10,855 bases of DNA from Acetobacteraceae bacterium (GCA_027489135.1 JAIYAI010000144.1:1-10855); one strand, 5' to 3'; shown: positions 1 to 6,844, numbered from the stretch's first letter. Notes: generated by a model from the letters alone, not told the origin. Translations and numbers: made by a program.

Positions 1-1
1 C

Positions 2-628
2 CCCGCCGCGCAGCCCGCGATCCGCGCCGCGCTGGCCGCGACGGGGGTGGAGGCGATCGGCGGCGCCAGCCCGTCCGCGATCGATGCCGCCGGGGTGACG
101 CTGGTCGATGGCCGCCGCATCGCGGCGCGCACCGTGGTGCTGGCCACCGGCATGCGCGCCAGCCCGGTCGCGGCGCTGTTGCCCGGGGCACCGGCGCGGG
201 ACAGGCTGGGGCGGCTTCGCGTCGACGCCCACCTGGCCGTGCCGGGCTGCGCGGGGATCTACGCCGCCGGCGATATCGCCTGCGCCGTGGCCGACACGGC
301 AGGGCACGAGACGGCGATGTCCTGCCAGCATGCCCGGCCGATGGGCCGCATCGCCGGGCACAACGCCGCCTGCGACCTGCTCGGCCGGCCGGAGGCGCGC
401 ATCGCCTTCGCCGCGCCGGACTACGTGACCATCCTCGACCTCGGCGCCTGGGGAGCGGTCTATACGCGCGGCTGGGACCGCGAGGTTCTGGTGGCGGCGG
501 GGCAGGAGGCCAAGCCGGTCAAGCAATGCATCAATGCGGAGCGGATCTACCCGCCGCGCGACGGTGACCGGGCGACGATCCTCGCGGCGGCGGCCCCGTT
601 GATCCAGGCCGCACCCGCCGGCCGCTGA
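2..628 (+). CDS. NAD(P)/FAD-dependent oxidoreductase (NADH dehydrogenase-like), N-terminus missing
   Basis: The frame is open from base 2 to the TGA at 626-628 and gives 208 residues, so the N-terminal FAD-binding half lies outside the window. What remains is the end of the NAD(P)-binding domain and the distal FAD domain. A strand motif VVLATG lies near fragment residues 45-50. The motif IYAAGDIA near 86-93 supplies the Asp that contacts the FAD ribityl chain. A helix rich in Gln, His and Arg follows (HETAMSCQHARP), then a C-terminal domain with ILDLGAWGAVYTRGWDREV, which resembles type II NADH dehydrogenases and related disulfide-reductase-fold enzymes. These proteins pass electrons from NAD(P)H through FAD to a quinone or protein acceptor. 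A 123-base gap with its own promoter-like sequence separates it from the dioxygenase downstream, so co-transcription is uncertain. The exact electron acceptor cannot be read from the fragment. Confidence 0.85.
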   Translation, partial: PAAQPAIRAALAATGVEAIGGASPSAIDAAGVTLVDGRRIAARTVVLATGMRASPVAALLPGAPARDRLGRLRVDAHLAVPGCAGIYAAGDIACAVADTAGHETAMSCQHARPMGRIAGHNAACDLLGRPEARIAFAAPDYVTILDLGAWGAVYTRGWDREVLVAAGQEAKPVKQCINAERIYPPRDGDRATILAAAAPLIQAAPAGR

Positions 629-688
629 CACGCCGCGGCCCGTGCCTATGCGCCGTGCCGTGTGACGGACGTCGCTTGGTCATCCGAC

Positions 689-717
689 TTGACCCGCCCG
701 GGCTGGGGCGGAACACT
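689..717 (+). promoter_or_regulatory. possible promoter of the dioxygenase gene
   Basis: TTGACC at 689-694 matches five of six bases of a sigma-70 -35 box. Seventeen bases later, 712-717 reads AACACT, a weak -10 (three of six). A start about seven bases downstream would give a leader of roughly 28 bases, with the AGGAGG ribosome-binding site at 741-746. The spacing is right but the -10 is poor, so this is tentative. Confidence 0.3.
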
Positions 718-751
718 CCTTGCCGCCGCCCCGCCACGGCAGGAGGACCCC

Positions 752-1660
752 ATGCCGCTCGACCTCGTACCGCTGCATCCGCTCTTCGTCGCGGAGGTGC
801 GTGGCCTCGATCTTCGCACCACGCCGGATGCGGCGACCTGCGACGCGATCCATCGCGGCATGGATCGCTACGGCGTGCTGGTCTTCCGCGACCAGCACCT
901 GGACGACGACCAGCAGATGGCTTTCGGCGAGGCGCTCGGGCCGCTGGAGCAGGAGCGCGGCGTCGTCGACGTGCACAAGAACCGCCTGAAGTTCCACAAC
1001 ATGGCGGATATCTCGAACCTCGATGTCGATGGCAGCCTGCTGGCGGCGGACGACCGGCGGCGGATGTTCAACCTCGGCAACCAGCTCTGGCACAGCGACA
1101 GCAGCTTCAAGCCGACGCCGGCGAAGTATTCGATGCTGCATGGGCGCGTGGTGCCGCCGAACGGCGCGGATACCGAGTTCGCCGACATGCGCGCGGTCTG
1201 GGATGCGTTGCCGGAGGCCATGAAGGCCGAGGTGAAGGACCTGATCACCCATCACTCGCTGCTCTATTCACGCGCGCAGCTTGGCTTCAGCGAATACACG
1301 GAAGAGGAGCGCGAGCGCTTCGCCCCCGTCCGGCAGCGCTTGGTGCGCTGGCATCCCGGGTCGCAGCGCCATTCGATCTACCTCTCCTCCCATATCGGGC
1401 AGATCGAGGGCATGCCGCGCCCCGAGGCGATGATGCTGATCCGCAACCTGAGGGAATTCGCGACGCAGCGGCAGTTCGTCTATGCGCACCAGTGGCGGCA
1501 GAACGACCTGGTGATCTGGGACAACCGCGCCACCATGCACCGCGCCCGGCCCTTCGAGGACAAGACCTACAAGCGCGACATGCGCCGCGTCACGCTGCGC
1601 GACATCGCGCCGACGCTGGAACAGCCGCTGCCGGCGCCGCTGCCGCAGGCGGCGGAGTAG
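752..1660 (+). CDS. TauD/TfdA-family 2-oxoglutarate-dependent Fe(II) dioxygenase
   Basis: A 302-residue protein, the usual size for TauD/TfdA enzymes, which hydroxylate a substrate next to a sulfonate, ether, amine or carboxylate group while decarboxylating 2-oxoglutarate. The start is the ATG at 752 because a perfect AGGAGG (741-746) lies five bases upstream. The longer GTG-initiated frame from 662 has no such support and adds a non-conserved stretch. The iron triad is visible: His114 and Asp116 in LWHSDSSF, and His263 in WDNRATMHRA. Arg278/Arg279 in the C-terminal MRRVTLRD are placed to bind the 2-oxoglutarate carboxylate. The N-terminal VLVFRDQHLDDDQQ is typical of the family. WHSDSSF and DNRATMHRA resemble the TfdA (2,4-dichlorophenoxyacetate) side of the family more than taurine dioxygenase, but the substrate cannot be deduced. 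No transporter or reductase typical of taurine use is adjacent. Its stop lies four bases from the stop of the opposing ferredoxin gene. Confidence 0.92.
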   Translation: MPLDLVPLHPLFVAEVRGLDLRTTPDAATCDAIHRGMDRYGVLVFRDQHLDDDQQMAFGEALGPLEQERGVVDVHKNRLKFHNMADISNLDVDGSLLAADDRRRMFNLGNQLWHSDSSFKPTPAKYSMLHGRVVPPNGADTEFADMRAVWDALPEAMKAEVKDLITHHSLLYSRAQLGFSEYTEEERERFAPVRQRLVRWHPGSQRHSIYLSSHIGQIEGMPRPEAMMLIRNLREFATQRQFVYAHQWRQNDLVIWDNRATMHRARPFEDKTYKRDMRRVTLRDIAPTLEQPLPAPLPQAAE

Positions 1661-1664
1661 CGCC

Positions 1665-2048
1665 TCACCCCTTCGGCGGGGGGACGTCCTTCTCCGTCAG
1701 CATCAGCCGCGGCACGCGGCCGCCGCGGACGAGATGCGCTTCGAGAATCTCGTCCACCTCGGCCGGCGTCGTCGGCCGGTACCAGACGCCCTCGGGGTAG
1801 ATCACCAGCGTCGGCCCGAACTCGCAGCGATCCAGGCACCCGGCCTGGTTCACCCGCACGTCCTTCAGGCCGAGTTCCTTGGCGCGCACCTTCATGTAGT
1901 CGCGCAGCTTCTCGCTGCCCTTCGCCGCGCAGGACCCGCGCGGGTGCCCGTCCTGCCGGCGGTTGCAGCAGACGAAGACATGGGCGCGGAACCAGGGCGG
2001 AGGATCCGCCGCGACCGGGGCGGCGTCGGGCATCGGCGCGTCGTTCAC
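1665..2048 (-). CDS. thioredoxin-fold [2Fe-2S] ferredoxin
   Basis: A 127-residue soluble protein with the cysteine pattern of thioredoxin-like [2Fe-2S] ferredoxins (the Aquifex Fd / Azotobacter FeSII-type and NuoE-like fold). Cys27 and Cys40 are separated by 12 residues, followed by Cys71-x3-Cys75 in NQAGCLDRCEFGP. An extra Cys28 sits next to the first ligand. The segments HVFVCCNRR, GSEKLRDYMK and PTLVIYPEGVWY are typical of the family. It probably carries single electrons in the cytoplasm; partners are unknown. I chose the GTG at 2048 because GGAGAG precedes it at suitable spacing on the minus strand. An ATG five codons in (2033) is the alternative and loses only a Pro/Ala-rich tail. The gene is divergent from ogt and convergent with the dioxygenase, whose stop is four bases away, so it is probably monocistronic. 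The Pro/Lys-rich C-terminus (VPPPKG) ends the protein. Confidence 0.88.
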   Translation of the reverse strand: MNDAPMPDAAPVAADPPPWFRAHVFVCCNRRQDGHPRGSCAAKGSEKLRDYMKVRAKELGLKDVRVNQAGCLDRCEFGPTLVIYPEGVWYRPTTPAEVDEILEAHLVRGGRVPRLMLTEKDVPPPKG

Positions 2049-2062
2049 GGGACTCTCTCCGG

Positions 2063-2077
2063 TCAGGTCGCGCCTGA
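2063..2077. promoter_or_regulatory. short inverted repeat between divergent ferredoxin and ogt genes
   Basis: TCAGG, five bases, CCTGA lies 15 bases upstream of the ferredoxin start, in the 104-base divergent gap 2049-2152. It could be an operator or an mRNA hairpin in the ferredoxin leader. Five-base arms arise easily by chance at this composition. I found no convincing -10/-35 pair for either gene in the gap. Confidence 0.18.
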
Positions 2078-2152
2078 TCTAGCGACAGCGAGGACCCGCT
2101 TCCAGGGCGCTTGACGCGGGCCCCGCGAGGGTGTGGTGTCGGGCTCCCCCCG

Positions 2153-2638
2153 ATGCCCCATACCAGCATCCATACCCCGCTTGGTCCGCTGACCCTCTTC
2201 GAGGAGGATGGTGCGATCGTCGCCGTCGACTGGGGCGAGGCGCCGCCCGGCGGCCCGCCGACGCCGCTGCTGCGCGACGCGGCGACGCAGGTGCAGGACT
2301 ATTTCGATGGCGGGCGAACCAGCTTCGACCTGCCGCTGGCGCCGCAGGGCACGCCGTTCCAGAAGCGCGTCTGGGACGCGCTCTGCCGCATTCCGCACGG
2401 AGAGACGCGCAGCTATGCCGATATCGGCCGCGAAATCGGCTGCCGCGCCGCCCGCGCCATCGGCCAGGCCAATGGCGCCAACCCGATCCCGATCCTGATC
2501 CCCTGCCATCGCGTCGTCGCAGCGAACGGTTCGCTCGGCGGCTATTCCGGCGGCGACGGACAGGCTACCAAGCGCTACCTTTTGCAACTGGAGCGTCGCG
2601 CGTCCGCCGCGCGCGCCGGAGGGAGCCTCCTGTTATGA
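2153..2638 (+). CDS. ogt: methylated-DNA--[protein]-cysteine S-methyltransferase
   Basis: A 161-residue suicide repair protein that transfers an alkyl group from O6-alkylguanine (or O4-alkylthymine) in DNA to its own cysteine. The active-site motif PCHRVV is present, with acceptor Cys118, inside NPIPILIPCHRVVAANGSLGG. The upstream helix-turn-helix segment (about 84-109, SYADIGREIG to RAIGQANGAN) contains the arginine-containing RAIG element that inserts into the DNA duplex. The C-terminal GGYSGG and KRYLL are also family hallmarks. The N-terminal domain is short and there is no Ada-type Cys69 or AraC domain, so this is the Ogt/MGMT form and not Ada. The start is the ATG at 2153, where family similarity begins; an in-frame TTG at 2111 would add a non-conserved Arg/Gly/Pro-rich leader. 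The ribosome-binding site is weak. Its TGA overlaps the ATG of the quinone reductase gene as ATGA, so the two are translationally coupled. Linkage to a quinone reductase suggests a loose theme of protection against reactive electrophiles (inference). Confidence 0.95.
   Translation: MPHTSIHTPLGPLTLFEEDGAIVAVDWGEAPPGGPPTPLLRDAATQVQDYFDGGRTSFDLPLAPQGTPFQKRVWDALCRIPHGETRSYADIGREIGCRAARAIGQANGANPIPILIPCHRVVAANGSLGGYSGGDGQATKRYLLQLERRASAARAGGSLLL
2618..2630 (+). promoter_or_regulatory. hairpin over the qor ribosome-binding site
   Basis: GGAGG (2618-2622), a three-base loop, and CCTCC (2626-2630) form a perfect five-pair G/C stem. The left arm is the Shine-Dalgarno element for the ATG at 2635. It lies within the last codons of ogt, so ribosomes finishing ogt would melt it. 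This suggests qor translation depends on ogt translation (inference). Confidence 0.45.
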
Positions 2639-3603
2639 ACCACGCCATCCGCGTCCACGAGACAGGCGGCCCCGAGAAGCTGATGTGGGAGGAGGTTCCC
2701 CTGCCGCAGCCGAAGCCGGGCGAGGCGCTGATCCGCCAGAAGGCCGTCGGGCTGAACTACATCGACGTCTATTTCCGCACCGGCCTCTACAAGGCGCCGT
2801 CGCTGCCGGTCACGGTCGGCATGGAGGGCGCGGGCGTGGTCGAGGCCGTGGGCGACGGCGTGACCTCGGTCGCCGTCGGTGACCGCGTCGCCTATGCCGG
2901 CGCGCTCGGCGCCTATGCCGAGGCGCGCTGCGCGCCCGCCGACAAGCTGGTGAAGATCCCGGACGGCATCAGCTTCGAGCAGGCCGCGGCGATGATGCTG
3001 CAGGGCATGACCGCGCAGTTCCTGGTGCGTCAGACCTACCAGGTGAAGGCCGGCGAGACGATCCTGGTGCATGCCGCGGCCGGCGGCGTCGGGCTGATCC
3101 TGGTGCAGTGGGCCAAGTCGCTTGGCGCGACCGTCATCGGCGTGGTCTCGACGCCCGAGAAGGCGGCGCTGATCAAGGAACACGGCGCGGACCACGCGCT
3201 GCTGACCACGGACGATATCCCGGCGAAGGTGCGGGAGATCACCAAGGGCGCGATGGTCCCGGTGGTCTATGACAGCGTGGGCAAGGACACCTTCATCACC
3301 TCGCTCGACTGCCTCCGTCCGCGCGGGCTGATGGTGAGCTTCGGCAATGCCTCGGGTCCCGTGACGACGGATCTCGGCATCCTCGCCGCCAAGGGCTCGC
3401 TCTACGTGACGCGGCCGACGCTGAACACCTACACCGCGAAGCGTGACGACCTGGTTGCCACGGCGAACGACCTGTTCGCGGTGGTGAAGTCCGGCGCGGT
3501 GAAGATCCGCGTGAACCAGACCTTCCCGCTGAAGGATGCGGCCAAGGCGCATATCGCGCTGGAAAGCCGCGCCACGACGGGCAGCACGGTTCTCATCCCG
3601 TAA
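2635..3603 (+). CDS. qor: NADPH:quinone reductase, zinc-free MDR family
   Basis: A 322-residue medium-chain dehydrogenase/reductase, close to the 327 residues of E. coli QorA, which it follows almost throughout as I recall that sequence. It starts with the GroES-like domain: GLNYIDVYFRTGLY (39-52), then VGMEGAGVVEAVG (61-73). The Rossmann domain carries the nucleotide-binding HAAAGGVG (146-153), then QWAKSLGATVIG. The later segments VYDSVGKDTF, SLDCLRPRGLMVSFGNASG and GSLYVTRPTL are characteristic of quinone oxidoreductases. Cysteine ligands for catalytic or structural zinc are absent, as expected. The enzyme should reduce quinones with NADPH in the cytoplasm, limiting redox cycling, and may also reduce other activated carbonyl or enone electrophiles. 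The ATG overlaps the ogt stop by four bases and has GGAGGGAG nine bases upstream. The ORF continues open far upstream in the same frame, but that part is a shadow of ogt. Confidence 0.95.
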   Translation: MNHAIRVHETGGPEKLMWEEVPLPQPKPGEALIRQKAVGLNYIDVYFRTGLYKAPSLPVTVGMEGAGVVEAVGDGVTSVAVGDRVAYAGALGAYAEARCAPADKLVKIPDGISFEQAAAMMLQGMTAQFLVRQTYQVKAGETILVHAAAGGVGLILVQWAKSLGATVIGVVSTPEKAALIKEHGADHALLTTDDIPAKVREITKGAMVPVVYDSVGKDTFITSLDCLRPRGLMVSFGNASGPVTTDLGILAAKGSLYVTRPTLNTYTAKRDDLVATANDLFAVVKSGAVKIRVNQTFPLKDAAKAHIALESRATTGSTVLIP

Positions 3604-3606
3604 GCC

Positions 3607-3632
3607 CCCTTCCCCCGCGGGCGGGGGAAGGG
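3607..3632 (+). terminator. strong stem-loop just after qor
   Basis: A perfect 12-base inverted repeat begins three bases after the qor stop codon and would form a very stable hairpin. No T-run follows, so it is not a textbook intrinsic terminator. It could still stop or stabilise the qor transcript, as GC-rich hairpins do in other high-GC bacteria. Confidence 0.4.
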
Positions 3633-3701
3633 TCGGGGATGGGGGTGGCCGCGATACGGCCACACCGCCACCCCCACAACGAGACACCACACCCACCCTG
3701 A

Positions 3702-3726
3702 CCCTCCCCCCGCCAGCGGGGGAGGG
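3702..3726 (-). terminator. strong stem-loop just after the monooxygenase gene
   Basis: Eleven G/C-rich pairs with one bulged C (CCCTCCCCCCGC at 3702-3713 against GCGGGGGAGGG at 3716-3726). It lies 11 bases beyond the monooxygenase stop (3738) on the minus strand. There is no T-tract. Its position suggests 3'-end formation for the minus-strand transcript. Confidence 0.4.
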
Positions 3727-3737
3727 AACAGATCCCG

Positions 3738-5093
3738 CTACTGCGCCGCACGGCGCGCCTCCACGACGTGCCGGTTCTCGGGCCGCGTAAGCCCGAGGTT
3801 CTCCCGCAGCGTGCGCCCCGCATAGGCGGTCTTCATCAGACCGCGGCGCTGCAGTTCCGGCACCACCTGGTCGACGAATGTCTCGATCCCTGTCGGCAGC
3901 AGGTTGAACAGCATCATGAAGCCGTCGCAGGCGCCGCCGGTGAACCATTCCTCCAGGTGATCGGCGACGTCCCTGGCCGTGCCGCAGAAGGTCTCGTGCC
4001 CGCGCTGGTAGCGCTGGTAGAGCTGGCGCAGGGTGAGCTTCTCCACCCGGATCAGATGCGCGATGTGGTCGAAATAGGCCTTGTGCATGTTACTGTTGCG
4101 CGGGATGCGGTGCTCCGGCACCGGCTCGTCCAGCGGCAGGTCGGAGAGATCCGTCTCCAGGTCCATCCCCAGCCGCATCAGCCCGACCTTGGGGTGCATC
4201 ATCTCCTGCAGGGTGCGGAACATGTCCTCCGCCTCCTGGCGGCTCTCCGCGATCATCACCGGCTTGCCGGCGCAGACCTTGAGCTGGTCGGGGTCCCGCC
4301 CGAAGCGCGCCATCCGCGCCTTCAAGTCCTGGGTGAAGGCCCGCGCGCTCTCGAGCGTGGAGTTGGAGCTGAACACCACCTCCGCGACCGAGGCCGCGAA
4401 ATCCTTCCCCGTATCGGAGGCGCCGGCCTGGATGATCACCGGGTGGCCCTGCGGCGCGCGTTCGATGTTCAGCGCACCGCGGACGGTGAAGTGCCTGCCC
4501 TGGTGATCCACCGGGTGCTGCTTCGTCACGTCGAAGATCAGCCCCTGCGCGCGGTCGCGGATGAAGGCGCCGTCCTCCCAGGTATCCCAGAGCTGCTTCA
4601 CCACATCGACGAATTCCCGCGCCCGCTCGTAGCGGTCGCCATGCGGGGGCAGCTTGTCGAGGCCGAAATTCCGCGCCGCGAAGTCGTTGGCGGAGGTCAC
4701 CACGTTCCACGCCGCCCGCCCGCGGCTGAGATGGTCGAGCGAGGCGAACATGCGCGCCACGTTGTAGGGCTCGGTGAAGGACGTGCTCACCGTGCCGCCG
4801 AGGCCGATGTGCCGCGTCGCCCCGGCCAGTGCGCTGAGCAGCGTCACCGGCTCGAAGACGTTCATGAACATCGGGAAGCGGCTATAGGCCTCGAGGTTCG
4901 TTGTCCGCGCCGCCGGCGTGTCGGCGATGAAGAAGAGGTCGAAGCAGCCCCGCTCCGCGGTCTGGATGACGCGGCGGTACCAGTCGATGTCGGTGGAGCT
5001 GTCGGCATTCGTGTCGGGATGCAGCCAGGACGCGCTGTGATAGCCCGTGGGCTGCACCAGCACCGACATCGCCATGGTGCCTTGCGCCTGCAT
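3738..5093 (-). CDS. FMN-dependent monooxygenase, NtaA/SnaA/DszA family (luciferase-like fold)
   Basis: A 451-residue bacterial-luciferase-like TIM-barrel enzyme of the two-component flavin monooxygenases, which use FMNH2 from a separate reductase to oxidise substrates such as nitrilotriacetate, pristinamycin precursors, dibenzothiophene sulfone or EDTA-like chelators. The family signature SRGRAAWNVVTS lies at 123-134. GDRYERAREFVDVVKQLWDTW (152-172), HQGRHFTVRGALNIERAPQG (197-216) and the flavin-phosphate-type loop QAGASDTGKDFAA (222-234) are also standard. The start is the ATG at 5093, with GGAGG five bases upstream; an upstream in-frame GTG (5117) would include that ribosome-binding site and is rejected. 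No FMN reductase gene lies in the window, so the partner must be elsewhere. It is divergent from opgH and ends at the palindromic repeat. The substrate cannot be assigned; such genes are often numerous in soil alphaproteobacteria. Confidence 0.93.
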   Translation of the reverse strand: MQAQGTMAMSVLVQPTGYHSASWLHPDTNADSSTDIDWYRRVIQTAERGCFDLFFIADTPAARTTNLEAYSRFPMFMNVFEPVTLLSALAGATRHIGLGGTVSTSFTEPYNVARMFASLDHLSRGRAAWNVVTSANDFAARNFGLDKLPPHGDRYERAREFVDVVKQLWDTWEDGAFIRDRAQGLIFDVTKQHPVDHQGRHFTVRGALNIERAPQGHPVIIQAGASDTGKDFAASVAEVVFSSNSTLESARAFTQDLKARMARFGRDPDQLKVCAGKPVMIAESRQEAEDMFRTLQEMMHPKVGLMRLGMDLETDLSDLPLDEPVPEHRIPRNSNMHKAYFDHIAHLIRVEKLTLRQLYQRYQRGHETFCGTARDVADHLEEWFTGGACDGFMMLFNLLPTGIETFVDQVVPELQRRGLMKTAYAGRTLRENLGLTRPENRHVVEARRAAQ

Positions 5094-5119
5094 GCCAGCC
5101 TCCGTCGCCCGATGCACAC

Positions 5120-5147
5120 AGCATAGCGCAGGGGCGATTGCCGGGAA
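5120..5147 (-). promoter_or_regulatory. possible promoter of the flavin monooxygenase gene
   Basis: On the minus strand TATGCT (5125-5120) matches four of six -10 bases, and TTCCCG (5147-5142), 16 bases upstream, is a weak -35. A transcript from about 5113 would give a leader of some 20 bases holding the GGAGG site. The element overlaps the possible TTG start (5138) of opgH on the other strand, which is one more reason to prefer the later opgH start. Weak match. Confidence 0.25.
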
Positions 5148-5173
5148 CCCGCCGCCTGCCGCATGAGCGCGGC

Positions 5174-6844
5174 GTGACCGACCTGCCGATTCCCCTCCGC
5201 CGCCTGCTCTTCGCGGCGCTTGCCCTGCTGCTCGCCTGGGCGCAGCTGCGCCTGGCCTGGGCGGTGCTCTGCCCCGGCGGCTGGAGCGCGTGGGAGATCC
5301 TGGCCTTCTTCTGCCTCCTCGCCACCGCGCCCTGGAGCGCGCTCTCGGCCGCCAATTCCCTCACCGGCCTGCTGATCCTGCTGCTGGCGCGCGACCCGCC
5401 GGCGGCCGTCCTGCCGGCGCTGCGCACCGCCGATCCGGACCGCCCGCCGATGCTCGCCACCGCCATCGCCGTCTGCATCCGCAACGAGGACATGGGCGCC
5501 GTGCTGCCGCCGCTCGGCGCGCTGCTCGGCCCCCTGCCGCGCGACCGGTTCACCCTCTGGCTGCTCTCCGACACCCAGGATCCCGCGGCCGCTGCGGCCG
5601 AGGAAGCAGCGATCGACGCGTTCCGCGCTGCCCACCCGGACGACGCCGCGCGCATCCGCTATCGCCGCCGCACGGCGAATACCGGCTTCAAGGCCGGCAA
5701 CGTGATGGACTTCCTCGACCATCACGCGGCGGGTCAGGACCTCATGCTCTGCCTCGACGCCGACAGCGCGATGACGCCGCGCGCCGTGCGCCGCCTCGTT
5801 GCCTGCATGGAGGCGGACCCGCAGCTCGCCATCGTGCAGCAGTTGATCGTCGGGCGCCCCGCGGCGGCGGCCTTTCCGCGCCTCTTCCAGTTCGGCATGC
5901 GCGCCGGCATGCGCGCCTGGGCCACCGGCCAGGCCTGGTGGCAGGCAAGCGAGGGGCCCTACTGGGGCCACAACGCCATCATCCGCATCGCGCCCTTCCG
6001 GGAGCATTGCCGCCTCGGCCCGCTGCCCGATGGCAGCCAGATCCTCAGCCACGACCAGGTGGAGGCGGTGCGCCTGCACGCCGCGGGCTGGAAGGTGATG
6101 TGCCTGCCGGAGGAGGACGGCTCGATGGAGGGGAACCCTCCGGCGCTGCCCGAATTCCTGGTGCGTGACCGGCGCTGGGCCGCGGGCAACATGCAGTACG
6201 GCGCGCTGCTGCGCCTGCCGGGCATGACCTGGATGGGGCGTTGGCAGCTGCTGCAGGCGATCCTGTTGTTCCTGGGCACGCCGCTCTGGGTGGCGCTGCT
6301 GCCGCTCGGCGTGATCCAGGCCGCGACGCAGGGCATGGGCGCGGTGCCGCTGGGCGCGCTGCTGGCGCTGATGCTGCTGTCCTGGGGCATGCTGAAGGCG
6401 CCGAAGCTCTGCGGCTATGCGGAGGTGCTGGCGAAGCCGCGGCGCGCCGCGACCTATGACGGGCGCCGCGCCTTCCTGCGCGGGGCCGCGGCGGAGATCC
6501 TCTTCACCACGCTGCTCGACCCGATCGTCACCACCAACAAGGCCTGGTTCCTGGCGCTGCTGCCCTTCGGGGTGCGCACCGGCTGGGCGCCGCAGAACCG
6601 CGCCGAGCGCGGCGTCGCCTGGGCGGATGCGGCGCGGCTGCTCTGGGGCCAGACCGCCTTCGGCGCGGCCATCGCGCTGGTACTCCTGGCCGCGGCGCCG
6701 GCGGCGCTGCCCTGGGTGCTGCCCTGGATCGCCGGGCTGATCCTCGCCATCCCCTTCTGCGTGGTCACCGCCGCCCCCGGCTTCTCGCTGCTGCTCGCGC
6801 GGGAGGGCGTGGCGGCGACGCCGGAGGAGATCGCCGGCCGCTGA
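5174..6844 (+). CDS. opgH: OpgH-type glucan biosynthesis glucosyltransferase, short form
   Basis: An inner-membrane family 2 glycosyltransferase of the OpgH/MdoH type, which polymerises UDP-glucose into the linear backbone of osmoregulated periplasmic glucans. From the GTG at 5174 it has 556 residues: two membrane segments (about 8-33 and 38-72), a cytoplasmic GT-A domain, then four or more membrane segments (about 355-540). The catalytic signature is intact: AVCIRNED (99-106), LCLDADS with Asp195 and Asp197, YWGHNAIIR, SHDQVEA with candidate base Asp294, and RDRRWAAGN (331-339), the OpgH version of the QxxRW motif. YWGHNAIIR and RDRRW match E. coli OpgH as I recall it. The E. coli protein has about 847 residues; this one lacks the long N-terminal cytoplasmic arm. 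The start is unsure: an in-frame TTG at 5138 with a near AGGGG is the alternative. No opgG is adjacent. It is divergent from the monooxygenase; the OB-fold gene follows after 84 bases. Confidence 0.9.
   Translation: MTDLPIPLRRLLFAALALLLAWAQLRLAWAVLCPGGWSAWEILAFFCLLATAPWSALSAANSLTGLLILLLARDPPAAVLPALRTADPDRPPMLATAIAVCIRNEDMGAVLPPLGALLGPLPRDRFTLWLLSDTQDPAAAAAEEAAIDAFRAAHPDDAARIRYRRRTANTGFKAGNVMDFLDHHAAGQDLMLCLDADSAMTPRAVRRLVACMEADPQLAIVQQLIVGRPAAAAFPRLFQFGMRAGMRAWATGQAWWQASEGPYWGHNAIIRIAPFREHCRLGPLPDGSQILSHDQVEAVRLHAAGWKVMCLPEEDGSMEGNPPALPEFLVRDRRWAAGNMQYGALLRLPGMTWMGRWQLLQAILLFLGTPLWVALLPLGVIQAATQGMGAVPLGALLALMLLSWGMLKAPKLCGYAEVLAKPRRAATYDGRRAFLRGAAAEILFTTLLDPIVTTNKAWFLALLPFGVRTGWAPQNRAERGVAWADAARLLWGQTAFGAAIALVLLAAAPAALPWVLPWIAGLILAIPFCVVTAAPGFSLLLAREGVAATPEEIAGR

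Larger units (their letters stand above)
3607..3726. repeat. inverted pair of GC-rich palindromic units (REP/BIME-like)
   Basis: The gap between the convergent qor and monooxygenase genes holds two related units in opposite orientation. The left unit is a perfect 12-base inverted repeat (CCCTTCCCCCGC at 3607-3618 and its complement at 3621-3632) followed by GGGTCGGGGATGGGGGTGG. On the minus strand, the right unit reads a near-identical palindrome (3726-3702, one-base bulge) followed by GGGTCAGGGTGGGTGTGG. Between them, 3645-3663 forms a seven-pair hairpin with loop CGATA. Such arrangements are typical of dispersed intergenic palindromes in GC-rich proteobacteria. No transposase is nearby. Copy number cannot be judged from one window. 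Confidence 0.7.

Noticed and set aside
1661..1690. Possible terminator hairpin around the TTCG after the dioxygenase stop
   Set aside because: CCCC-TTCG-GCGGGG pairs only with an internal mismatch and lies within ferredoxin codons; no T-tract follows.
2111..2139. TTGACG as a -35 box for ogt
   Set aside because: No -10-like hexamer occurs at 16-18 bases; TTGAC alone is too common to call a promoter.
2131..2634. N-terminal extension of the quinone reductase frame into ogt
   Set aside because: The same frame is open but the extension is Arg/Ala/Pro-rich shadow sequence; family similarity and the ribosome-binding site place the start at 2635.
3768..5126. Long plus-strand open frame (about 452 codons) opposite the flavin monooxygenase
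   Set aside because: Low-complexity His/Arg/Val-rich translation with no recognisable fold; the minus strand encodes a clear family member with a good ribosome-binding site.
5583..5600. Palindromic GCGGCCGC with adjacent GCGGCCG inside opgH
   Set aside because: It encodes an Ala-rich linker and is the kind of local symmetry expected at this GC content; nothing points to a functional site.
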